Below are positions 36,246 to 43,794 of a DNA stretch of 64,000 nt, piece by piece; the first letter of the stretch is position 1; every line of letters starts with the position of its first letter. The stretch covers positions 16,685-80,684 of the forward strand of contig CAVPVW010000009.1 in NCBI GenBank assembly GCA_963709295.1, given 5' to 3'. The DNA is from JBGPQJ01 sp963709295 (GTDB lineage: Bacteria > Chloroflexota > Anaerolineae > Anaerolineales > Villigracilaceae). The notes under the pieces are model-generated. The model searched no databases and was not told the DNA's origin. It was given only the letters and a program-made list of their open reading frames with translations. A program made the translations under genes and the position numbers.

Positions 36246-37111
36246 TGGTTTCATTCATGCAGCATAAGACGATCGTCTGCCTCCTGTTTATTTCAATCTC
36301 CCTTTTGGGGTGCAGTCCCTCGTCAGACGTACTGCCTTATAATTCTGATTCGACGAAAGGTTTGGATCCAATGGCATCAACCACTTCTCCATCCACTGAA
36401 TGGTGGCATCCCACTACCGACCTGTCCTGGCAATGGCAGATCGGTGACAACGACATTGACACCTCCATCGAAGCGGATGTCTATGATATTGACCTGTATG
36501 TGGACCAGGCCGTCATCGATGAACTTCACGCCAAAGGGCGAAAAGTGATTTGCTACATGAGCGTCGGCTCCTACGAGGATTGGCGCCCTGATACAGAACA
36601 ATTCCCTGAGGAAGTTCTGGGCAATGACTACGATGGCTGGCCAGGGGAGAAGTGGCTCGATATCCGCCGCATCGACCTGCTGGCACCTATCATGCTGGCT
36701 CGGCTGGACCTGTGCAAAGCCAAGGGCTTCGATGGGGTGGAACCCGATAACATGGAGATCTACACAAACCATACCGGTTTCCCGTTGACCTACGATGACC
36801 AGCTCCGTTATGCCCTCTGGCTTGCTGAGGAAGCCCACAAACGCGGTCTGGCCATCGGGCAGAAGAACGCACCTGACCAGGTCAACGATTTGGTGGCTGT
36901 GTACGATTTTGCCATCACTGAAGATGCCTTTTATTTCAAATGGGCGAAGGACATGTTGCCTTATGTTAAAGCAGGCAAGCCCATATTTGCTGCCGAGTAC
37001 ACGGACCTGCCGGGGGATTTCCAGAAATTCTGCCGTCAATCGGAAGAGCTCGGATTCAGCACCATCCTCAAACATCGCGGGCTGGACAGCTGGGTGGAAT
37101 TGTGCAAATAA
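36245..37111 (+). CDS. GH114 endo-alpha-1,4-polygalactosaminidase lipoprotein
   Basis: 288-aa lipoprotein (signal peptide with LLGC, C23). The catalytic domain shows the core GH114 features: WWHPTTDLSWQWQIG, VDQAVIDELHAKGRKVICYMSVGSYEDWR, KGFDGVEPDNMEIYTNHTGF, GLAIGQKNAPDQ and IFAAEYTD near the end. GH114 founders hydrolyse alpha-1,4-galactosaminan, a polymer like partly deacetylated Pel or fungal galactosaminogalactan. The adjacent paralogue at 35295 is only distantly similar, so the two may act on different bonds or chain positions. Confidence 0.88.
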   Translation: MVSFMQHKTIVCLLFISISLLGCSPSSDVLPYNSDSTKGLDPMASTTSPSTEWWHPTTDLSWQWQIGDNDIDTSIEADVYDIDLYVDQAVIDELHAKGRKVICYMSVGSYEDWRPDTEQFPEEVLGNDYDGWPGEKWLDIRRIDLLAPIMLARLDLCKAKGFDGVEPDNMEIYTNHTGFPLTYDDQLRYALWLAEEAHKRGLAIGQKNAPDQVNDLVAVYDFAITEDAFYFKWAKDMLPYVKAGKPIFAAEYTDLPGDFQKFCRQSEELGFSTILKHRGLDSWVELCK

Positions 37112-37130
37112 CGGTAAACTTGGATTTACT

Positions 37131-38078
37131 ATGAAGAATATAACTATTGGAAAACTTCGCGGATTGCAGCAGTGCGCCTCGGCGCGTGGTACATTCACTT
37201 ACCTTGCGCTCGACCATCGCCAGAACCTGCGCAAGGCCAACCCGGCATTCAACGCTGACTCTGAACTCAGCCGTTTCAAGCTCGAAGTCACCGAGGAGCT
37301 TGCTCCCAGTGCCACCGCTGTCTTGCTTGACCCCGAAGTTTCCGCAGCCCAGGCCATCGCTGCCGGAAAAATCCCCGGGGACAAAGCTTTCGTCGTCGCG
37401 GTGGAATCGACAGGCTACATGGGCGAAGCGACTGCCCGTCGTGGACAAATCATTCCCGGCTGGAGCGTGGAAAAAGCCAAGCGCATGGGCGCCAGCATGA
37501 TCAAATTGCTGGTGTATTACCATCCTGATTCACCCACCTCAGCCGAGACCGAAGCTTTCACTGCCCAGGTCGCCTCGGATTGCATCAAGTACGACCTCGG
37601 CTTGATGATCGAACCGCTTTCCTACTCCCTGACCGATAAGAAACTGACCAGCGACGAGAAACGCCATGTCGTCGTCGAAACCGCCCGCCGCCTGACGCCC
37701 ATCCCCGGTGTGGACCTGCTCAAAGCCGAGCTGCCTCTGGATACATCTGAAACCGATGCCGGCCGTTTGTCCGAAGCCTGTGCTGAAGTCAGTGCCGCCT
37801 CCGTCACGCCATGGATATTGCTCTCGGCCGCCGTTTCCTTTAAATCCTTTCAGCAACAGGTCATCACGGCCTGTAAAGCTGGTGCCAGCGGCATAGCCGT
37901 TGGGCGCGCTGTCTGGCAGGAGGCAGTTACCCTGGATGGGCAGGCGCGTCTCGACTTCCTCCGCACATCCGGGCGGGAAAGGCTGCATCTCTTGAATGAC
38001 CTGTGCGTCACGCATGCACGGCCTTTCACCGACTACTACTCGGCTGATGCGCCATTCGACTGGTATAAAACCTATTGA
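37131..38078 (+). CDS. lacD: Tagatose-1,6-bisphosphate aldolase, LacD family (class I)
   Basis: 315-aa Schiff-base aldolase that splits tagatose-1,6-bisphosphate into DHAP and glyceraldehyde-3-P. LacD features: YLALDHRQNLR near the N-terminus, K125 in MIKLLVYYHP, LLKAELPLD (second candidate lysine) and GASGIAVGRAVWQEA near the end. Start ATG 37131 follows the GH114 gene by 19 nt; the in-frame extension upstream reads over that gene and is rejected. It is followed by the kinase that should make its substrate. Confidence 0.9.
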   Translation: MKNITIGKLRGLQQCASARGTFTYLALDHRQNLRKANPAFNADSELSRFKLEVTEELAPSATAVLLDPEVSAAQAIAAGKIPGDKAFVVAVESTGYMGEATARRGQIIPGWSVEKAKRMGASMIKLLVYYHPDSPTSAETEAFTAQVASDCIKYDLGLMIEPLSYSLTDKKLTSDEKRHVVVETARRLTPIPGVDLLKAELPLDTSETDAGRLSEACAEVSAASVTPWILLSAAVSFKSFQQQVITACKAGASGIAVGRAVWQEAVTLDGQARLDFLRTSGRERLHLLNDLCVTHARPFTDYYSADAPFDWYKTY

Positions 38079-38079
38079 G

Positions 38080-39000
38080 ATGATCCCGAAATTCGACATC
38101 CTTGTTGCAGGTGAAATCAACCCGGACTTTATTCTTTCCGGCAATGTCGAACCGGAGTTTGGACAAGTTGAGAAACTCGTCGACTCCACAGAGCTGACCA
38201 TCGGTTCTTCTTCGGTCATCTTTGCCTGCGGTGCAGCGCGTCTGGGGCTCAAGGTGGCCTTTATCGGCCTGTGCGGCGATGATATTTTGGGCCGCTATAT
38301 GCTCGATGAAATGCAGCAGCGCGGGATTGATGTCGGAAACGTGATCGTTGTCCCAGGCGGGTCGACCGGCCTGAGCGTGATTCTGAACCGGGGCACTGAC
38401 CGCGCAATTCTGACCCACCTTGGCTTGATGTCTACTCTGAAAGCCGATGACATCCCTGCCGGTCTGCTCCGCCAGGCCCGTCACCTGCATGTCGCCTCCT
38501 ATTTTCTGCAAAAGGATTTGCAGCCAGGGTTACCGCATCTCTTTGAGCGCGCGCGGTCACTCGGTCTGACGACGTCCCTCGACACCAATTACGACCCGAC
38601 CGGGCTGTGGGCTGGATTCGATCAGCTCCTCGCGGTTACCAATGTCTTCTTGCCGAATAAGACCGAAGCGTGTTCCCTCGCCGGGGAGGAAAATGTTGAC
38701 GTGGCGGCGACCCGGCTTTCGGAACGGGTGGAAACTCTCGCGATCAAGCTGGGAGCGGATGGCGCGCTTGGGATGCGGAGAGGTGAAAAAGCCCAAGTCC
38801 CCTCAATCCCTGTTAAAGTCGTTGACACCATTGGCGCAGGCGACAGCTTCGATGCAGGTTTTCTCTACGGCTACCTTCAAGGCTGGTCATTGGAAAAATC
38901 GTTGCGAGCCGGAACAGTCTGCGGAGCGCTTTCGACGCAAAAAGCCGGCGGGACGTCCGCGCAACCCACCCTAGACGAGTTGCTTCATGAATTACCTTGA
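38080..39000 (+). CDS. PfkB-family sugar kinase, candidate tagatose-6-phosphate kinase
   Basis: 306-aa ribokinase-fold kinase. Seen: N-terminal FDILVAGEINPDFI, FACGAARLGLKVAFIGLCGDDILGRYM, and the catalytic DTIGAGDSFDAGFLYG signature (anion hole plus Asp base). It begins 1 nt after lacD and overlaps the gatZ-like gene by 14 bp. Position between a tagatose-bisphosphate aldolase and a GatZ homologue argues for tagatose-6-P; general PfkB homology alone would also allow other sugars. Confidence 0.88.
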   Translation: MIPKFDILVAGEINPDFILSGNVEPEFGQVEKLVDSTELTIGSSSVIFACGAARLGLKVAFIGLCGDDILGRYMLDEMQQRGIDVGNVIVVPGGSTGLSVILNRGTDRAILTHLGLMSTLKADDIPAGLLRQARHLHVASYFLQKDLQPGLPHLFERARSLGLTTSLDTNYDPTGLWAGFDQLLAVTNVFLPNKTEACSLAGEENVDVAATRLSERVETLAIKLGADGALGMRRGEKAQVPSIPVKVVDTIGAGDSFDAGFLYGYLQGWSLEKSLRAGTVCGALSTQKAGGTSAQPTLDELLHELP

Positions 39001-40252
39001 CGCTGTCGTGCATGCCCAGAAAGCTGGGCATGCGCGCGGTGTGACGTCGATCTGCTCGGCTCACCCGCTCGTACTTGAGGCTGCCCTCAAGCACGGGCTG
39101 GCAAGCGGATCACCGCTGCTTATCGAAGCCACCTGCAACCAGGTCAACCAGTTTGGCGGATATACGGGAATGACGCCGGAAGGATTTATAAAATTTATTG
39201 GTGAAATTGCCAAGGAAGTAAATTTCCCGCGAGAGAATTTGTTACTCGGAGGTGACCATCTTGGCCCCCTCGTCTGGTCGTCTATGCCAGCCAACAAGGC
39301 AATGGAAAATGCAAAGGATCTTGTGCATGCATATGTCCAGGCGGGATTTACAAAAATCCATCTGGACTGTTCCATGCCGTGTGCAGATGACGGGGATTTT
39401 TCTGTAGAACTGGCGGCTCGTCGAACAGCTGAATTAGCGCAAGTCGCCGAGATGGCTGCCGGGGAAAATCGTTCGGCCCTAAGGTACGTCATCGGAACAG
39501 AAGTGCCACCTGCCGGTGGCGCCAAAACTGGCGAGGATCACATCTTCGTCACCGACCCGGCAGATGCTTTCGAAACCATTGAAATGACCCGACGCGCTTT
39601 CTCCGACCTGGATCTCGATTCGGCCTGGGAGAGCGTGATGGCACTGGTCGTCCAGCCCGGAGTCGAGTTTGGCGATGAGGCGGTGCATGACTATGATCAT
39701 GCTTCAGCGACCGGGTTGACTCGATTCATCGAGTCCGTACCGGGGCTGGTATACGAAGCCCATTCCACAGATTACCAGACTCGCACGGCTTTACATTCTC
39801 TCGTTGAAGACCATTTCGCCATTCTCAAGGTCGGACCGGCATTGACGTTTGCCTTCCGCGAGGCAGTTTTTGCCCTGGCTGAAATGGAGGAAATTCTGTT
39901 AGAAGGGGAGACTTCGCAGCTTCGAGAAGTGCTCGAAGCCGCCATGCTGGAACATCCATCGTACTGGCAACTGCATTATGCCGGCACACCCCGTCAGCAG
40001 AAATTTTCCCGTGCTTTCAGCTTCAGTGATCGGATTCGTTATTACTGGAATGTTCCTGCCGTCCAGAATGCTTTCTCGCGTCTTATGAGTAATCTAGGAG
40101 AACGCCCTTTACCGCTTTCCTTGCTCAGCCAGTATTTGCCCAAGCAGTATGAAAAGGTCCGTTCTGGGGGAATAAAAAATCACCCGCGTGAGTTCTTGCT
40201 CAGCCGGGTGATGGACGTGCTGGACGATTACGCCTTTGCCTGCAAAGCTTAA
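38987..40252 (+). CDS. GatZ/KbaZ-family protein; possible tagatose-6-P/fructose-6-P 4-epimerase
   Basis: 421-aa TIM-barrel protein of the D-tagatose-bisphosphate aldolase class II accessory-subunit family: GVTSICSAHPLVLEAAL, PLLIEATCNQVNQFGGYTGM, LLGGDHLGPLVW, KIHLDCSM, YVIGTEVPPAGG and EAHSTDYQ. In enteric bacteria GatZ/KbaZ supports a class II aldolase (GatY/KbaY), but no such partner is here and the aldolase present is class I LacD. As I recall, GatZ-like proteins of Anaerolineae have been reported to epimerise fructose-6-P and tagatose-6-P; that activity would fit this locus. Its stop overlaps the convergent Fe-S gene by 4 nt. Confidence 0.88.
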   Translation: MNYLDAVVHAQKAGHARGVTSICSAHPLVLEAALKHGLASGSPLLIEATCNQVNQFGGYTGMTPEGFIKFIGEIAKEVNFPRENLLLGGDHLGPLVWSSMPANKAMENAKDLVHAYVQAGFTKIHLDCSMPCADDGDFSVELAARRTAELAQVAEMAAGENRSALRYVIGTEVPPAGGAKTGEDHIFVTDPADAFETIEMTRRAFSDLDLDSAWESVMALVVQPGVEFGDEAVHDYDHASATGLTRFIESVPGLVYEAHSTDYQTRTALHSLVEDHFAILKVGPALTFAFREAVFALAEMEEILLEGETSQLREVLEAAMLEHPSYWQLHYAGTPRQQKFSRAFSFSDRIRYYWNVPAVQNAFSRLMSNLGERPLPLSLLSQYLPKQYEKVRSGGIKNHPREFLLSRVMDVLDDYAFACKA

Positions 40253-41154
40253 CTCATCAACTTGTCCAGCTCCAATGGTACACCCTTCGACTCCTCCCGT
40301 CGAAGGGATAGCGCCTCCTCGGGGCACTTGCTGACGCACACCCCGCAGCCCATGCAGGCGGCTTCATCCACAACGGAGATCCCATCCAGGGTCAACGCAT
40401 CGAACTGGCAGTAGGTCTCGCAGGTGCCGCAGCTGATGCACAAATCCTCGTCCACCTGCGCGACATAACCGGACGAAGCCAGCATGGGGGTCCCGCTCTG
40501 GTGGGCGTGCATCGCCCCGCAGCAACAGGAACAGCAATTGCAAATGGCGTAAAAGCGCCCCAGCATCGCCTCCTTGAAAAAGGCGTGGTGGACATGCCCT
40601 CGCTCATCCTCGGCTTTCAGGATGGCGACCGCTTCAGCCTGAGTGATCCAGCGCGTTTTATCCGGGTGATGCTCGCTGACGAAGCTGGCGAATGGCTCAC
40701 CGACCACCAGGCAAACATCCAGCGGCAGGCAGGGATTCTCCCGCGCGGAACGGCACGGGCAATTCAATGCGACGATATGGTCCGGGTTCTGCAGGATCAA
40801 TGACCGTGCCTGTTTGTAGGGAATGACCTGCTCCAGGTCGGGGATATTGACCGGTTCGTCCACCATCACCAGTTTTGTGGCTGTCTCCAATGGAATGGCT
40901 TTGCCATGATACTCATCCGCCATCCCACGATTTTCAGTTCCTTCTTTCTTCCTGCCCTTGGGGAGCAGGCCAAGAATCGGTGCCAGTTTTTTCGCGATTG
41001 GATGCTGTCCCGTTCCAATGCCGATATATAGGAAGGTCCAGCGGCCGTAAACGTAACCGTGCAGCCGGTCGAATCGCGTATACCAGGGGAGTTTATCCGC
41101 TTCCTTGAAAAACGCTTCAGTGGATGGCTTGATGAAGAGGGATTTGATGCCCAT
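40249..41154 (-). CDS. Cysteine-rich ferredoxin-like Fe-S protein
   Basis: 301-aa cytoplasmic protein with two normal C-terminal [4Fe-4S] motifs (C239/242/245-C249 and C267/270/273-C277). A longer N-terminal domain carries extra cysteines: C132, C134, C142 and C148 in a CPCRSARENPCLPLDVC stretch and an extraordinary CNCCSCCC cluster at 205-212 followed by His. The extra cysteines could bind further clusters. Family function unknown to me. Own promoter presumably in 41155-41324; AAAGGA precedes the ATG. Convergent with the gatZ-like gene. Confidence 0.82.
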   Translation of the reverse strand: MGIKSLFIKPSTEAFFKEADKLPWYTRFDRLHGYVYGRWTFLYIGIGTGQHPIAKKLAPILGLLPKGRKKEGTENRGMADEYHGKAIPLETATKLVMVDEPVNIPDLEQVIPYKQARSLILQNPDHIVALNCPCRSARENPCLPLDVCLVVGEPFASFVSEHHPDKTRWITQAEAVAILKAEDERGHVHHAFFKEAMLGRFYAICNCCSCCCGAMHAHQSGTPMLASSGYVAQVDEDLCISCGTCETYCQFDALTLDGISVVDEAACMGCGVCVSKCPEEALSLRREESKGVPLELDKLMS

Positions 41155-41324
41155 GAGGAATCCTTTACTTCTAAATTAATATTACCGTTTCTCGGCTAAA
41201 GTCCTTAACGATATTTTGAATAGCATAACTGAATATCACGCTGTGTGCAATGGCTTTTCATCCCCTCAAGGCGTGATTTTCGGTATAAAATCAAAATCGG
41301 TAAATAATAGTAAAAGGAGCACTC

Positions 41325-43331
41325 ATGCCACAAAAGAAACGACCGGTCACCGCTGAAGACCTCTACCGGCTGGAGATTCTCTCGGATGCCCGCATCTCAC
41401 CGGACGGGAATCACGTCGTCTACCGCCTGCAGCGGGTGGATAAAAAGACAGAGAAAAAATATGGCAACCTGTGGGTTGTCCCGACCGGAGGGGGAGAACC
41501 TCGCCAGTTCACCCACGGCGACCAGTCCGATTCGTCCCCGCGCTGGTCACAGGACGGAAAAACGATTGCCTTCCTCTCCAACCGGGCGGACAAGGACAAA
41601 CCTCCGCAGGTCTACCTCCTGCCGTTTGATGGCGGCGAGGCGCGCAAGCTGACCTCCATCGACGGCGAGATCGATGCCCTGTCCTGGTCACCGGACGGGC
41701 GGCGGCTGCTGTGCACGGTCCGCAAGACAGATGCCGAAGTGCTCGAACGCGAGAAGGATGAGCAAAAGAAAAAACTGGGTGTGGTCTACCGCCGCTACGA
41801 CCGGTTGTTTTACAAGCTGGACGGTTACGGATATTTTCCGCAGGAGCGCGTCCACATCTGGGTCATCGACGCGCGTACCGGCAAAGGCCGTCAGCTCACT
41901 GATCACCCGGTGTGGGATGAGATCGACCCGGTCTTCTCTCCTGACGGCAGGGAGATTGCCTTCGTCTCCAACCGTCTCAACGAACCGGACCAGAACCCGG
42001 ACGCGATGGACCTGTTCGTGATGAGCGCTTCGGGCGGCGAGCCGCGCCTGATCAAGACGCCTGTCGGACCGAAAGGTCAGCCGTCTTTCTCGCCGGATGG
42101 AGGCTGGCTGGCTTACTACGGGCAGGAGGGCGAGGGACTGGGTTACCGGAACTACGGGCTATGGGTTGTGCCCGTGGATGGCTCGAAACCTTCAAAAAAC
42201 CTTACCCAGAAATTCGACCTGCACGCCTCCTCCATGGTCATCAACGATGTCGGTTCACCCGAGCAGATGCGGCCGACCTGGTCGAACGACGGCAGGCAGA
42301 TTTACTTCCAGGTCGCGTATCACGGCTCGTCACTCCTCAAGCGTATTTCACTCGATGGTAGGGACCTGCAGGATATCGTCGGGGAAGGGGGAGTGGTCGG
42401 ATCCTATTCCTTTGACCGGACACAATCCAGGCTGGCGTATTTCTTCGGGCAGATGCACGACCCTGGCCAGGTCTACCTGCGCGAACTGGGCAGCGGGACA
42501 ACCCGCCACTTGACTCGCGTCAACCGGGAACTGCTCGACACGATCAGCCTGCCCCGGGTCGAGGAGGTCTGGTTCAAAAATCCCGATGGACTCAGCCTGC
42601 AGGGATGGGTCATGTACCCGCCGCGGTTCGATCCCAAGCGGAAATATCCCTCCATCCTTGAGATTCACGGTGGTCCTCAAACTCAGTACGGAAAGTTCTT
42701 CATGCACGAGTTCAATTATTTCGCCTCGAACGGGTACGTGGTGTACTTCTCAAACCCGCGCGGGGGGCGCGGCTATGGCGAGGCTCACACGAAGGCCATT
42801 TGGGGCGATTGGGGCAACGCGGATTACATCGATGTGATGGCGTTTGCGGAGATGATGGCTCGGAAACCTTACATCGATAAGAATCGCATGGGCGTGACAG
42901 GCGGATCCTACGGGGGTTACATGACCCTGTGGATCATCGGTCACAACGAATTCTTCAAAGCCGCCGTCACCCAGCGCTGCGTGAGCAACTTCATCAGTGA
43001 ATGGGGCTCCAGCGACCTGAACTGGACCTTCGAGCAGGAGTTGACCGCCGGTCCGCCCTTTAAGGACTTGAAGAAGTACTGGGACTTGTCTCCGATGAAA
43101 TATATCGGCAATGCCAAAACCCCCACCATGGTTATCCACAATGAGGGCGACCTGCGCTGTCCCATCGAGCAGGGTGAGCAGGCCTTTGTCGCGCTGAAAC
43201 GCCTCGGCGTCGAGACCGAGTTCATCCGCTTTCCCGAGGAGTTCCATGGGCTCTCCCGCACCGGTCGCACCGATCGTCGCATCGCGCGCCTGAACCATAT
43301 CCTAAGATGGATGGATAAGTATCTGAAGTGA
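41325..43331 (+). CDS. S9-family prolyl-oligopeptidase/acylaminoacyl-peptidase-like
   Basis: 668-aa serine peptidase without signal peptide. The N-terminal part is a seven-bladed beta-propeller of TolB-like repeats (RWSQDGKTIAFLSNR, SWSPDGRRLLCTVR, VFSPDGREIAFVSNR). The C-terminal alpha/beta-hydrolase domain has LEIHGGPQTQYG, the nucleophile S528 in GGSYGGYMTLW, D609 in NEGDLRCP and H641 in EFHGLSRTG, a complete catalytic triad. Monocistronic; AAAGGAG before the ATG. Likely cleaves short peptides in the cytoplasm. Confidence 0.93.
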   Translation: MPQKKRPVTAEDLYRLEILSDARISPDGNHVVYRLQRVDKKTEKKYGNLWVVPTGGGEPRQFTHGDQSDSSPRWSQDGKTIAFLSNRADKDKPPQVYLLPFDGGEARKLTSIDGEIDALSWSPDGRRLLCTVRKTDAEVLEREKDEQKKKLGVVYRRYDRLFYKLDGYGYFPQERVHIWVIDARTGKGRQLTDHPVWDEIDPVFSPDGREIAFVSNRLNEPDQNPDAMDLFVMSASGGEPRLIKTPVGPKGQPSFSPDGGWLAYYGQEGEGLGYRNYGLWVVPVDGSKPSKNLTQKFDLHASSMVINDVGSPEQMRPTWSNDGRQIYFQVAYHGSSLLKRISLDGRDLQDIVGEGGVVGSYSFDRTQSRLAYFFGQMHDPGQVYLRELGSGTTRHLTRVNRELLDTISLPRVEEVWFKNPDGLSLQGWVMYPPRFDPKRKYPSILEIHGGPQTQYGKFFMHEFNYFASNGYVVYFSNPRGGRGYGEAHTKAIWGDWGNADYIDVMAFAEMMARKPYIDKNRMGVTGGSYGGYMTLWIIGHNEFFKAAVTQRCVSNFISEWGSSDLNWTFEQELTAGPPFKDLKKYWDLSPMKYIGNAKTPTMVIHNEGDLRCPIEQGEQAFVALKRLGVETEFIRFPEEFHGLSRTGRTDRRIARLNHILRWMDKYLK

Positions 43332-43403
43332 AACGGATTGTTGCTGGTAGATTGAACTTCCGTTGACAAATTAAATATCCCGTAGTAATATACAGCCCGC
43401 CTC

Positions 43404-43475
43404 GCCGAGGTAGCTCAGTGGCAGAGCAAACGGCTCATAATCGTTGGGTCGAGGGTCCGACTCCCTCCCTCGGCA
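43404..43475 (+). tRNA. tRNA-Met (CAT), elongator type
   Basis: Cloverleaf by hand: acceptor GCCGAGG/CCTCGGC with discriminator A, D-arm GCTC-AGTGGCA-GAGC, anticodon arm AACGG-CTCATAA-TCGTT giving anticodon CAT, T-arm GAGGG-TCCGACT-CCCTC. CCA is not encoded. The T-loop begins TCC instead of the usual TTC. An ATG-reading elongator is more likely than tRNA-Ile2, but the two cannot be told apart with certainty here. Confidence 0.9.
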
Positions 43476-43478
43476 CAG

Positions 43479-43506
43479 AACCGTCCCGAACAGGGGCGGT
43501 TTTCTT
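43479..43506 (+). terminator. Terminator after tRNA-Met
   Basis: Stem AACCGTCCC/GGGGCGGTT (43479-43487 with 43493-43501, one G-T pair) followed by TTTCTTT. Confidence 0.75.
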
Positions 43507-43510
43507 TATC

Positions 43511-43710
43511 TGGTCGAGGGTACCCCGGGCTGCCGGGGCAGGCGACTGCCTCCCTCGGCACAAACCCGTCTGGAAAGGCGTTTTTTTTTTACTCTGGACG
43601 AGGGACCCCCGGGCTGCCGGGGCAGGCGACTGCCTCCCTCGGCACTCAAACCCGCCCTCTAGGCGGGTATTGCTTATCTGGTCGAGGGACCCCCGTTTGC
43701 CGGGGCAGGC
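43511..43710 (+). repeat. 84-bp tandem repeat derived from the tRNA-Met 3' end
   Basis: Three tandem copies follow the tRNA. The motif GTCGAGGG (GACGAGGG in the middle copy) recurs at 43513, 43597 and 43681, exactly 84 bp apart. Copies 1 and 2 each end with CGACTGCCTCCCTCGGCAC, almost the tRNA's own CGACTCCCTCCCTCGGCAC. The tRNA itself lies 65 bp before the first copy; the copies contain an extra CCCCGGGCTGCCGGGG-type hairpin where the T-loop would be, followed by CAGGC. Between copies are hairpins resembling the tRNA terminator (AACCCGTC-GGCGTTTT; ACCCGCC-GGCGGGT). The third copy decays after CGGGGCAGGC. Confidence 0.85.
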
Positions 43711-43794
43711 ACCACAGAAAAAAGAACAACCGGCAATCGAACGCCGGCTGCCCTCGAACTAATCTCAAATTACCACTCTCTAATAGCTGCCCAA

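Noticed and set aside
43511..43710. CRISPR array
   Set aside because: The repeated part is longer than the spacers, the inter-repeat segments are similar hairpins, there are no cas genes, and the repeats derive from a tRNA end.
43511..43710. Additional tRNA genes in the repeat array
   Set aside because: Only the T-arm/acceptor 3' half is repeated; there is no D-arm or anticodon arm.
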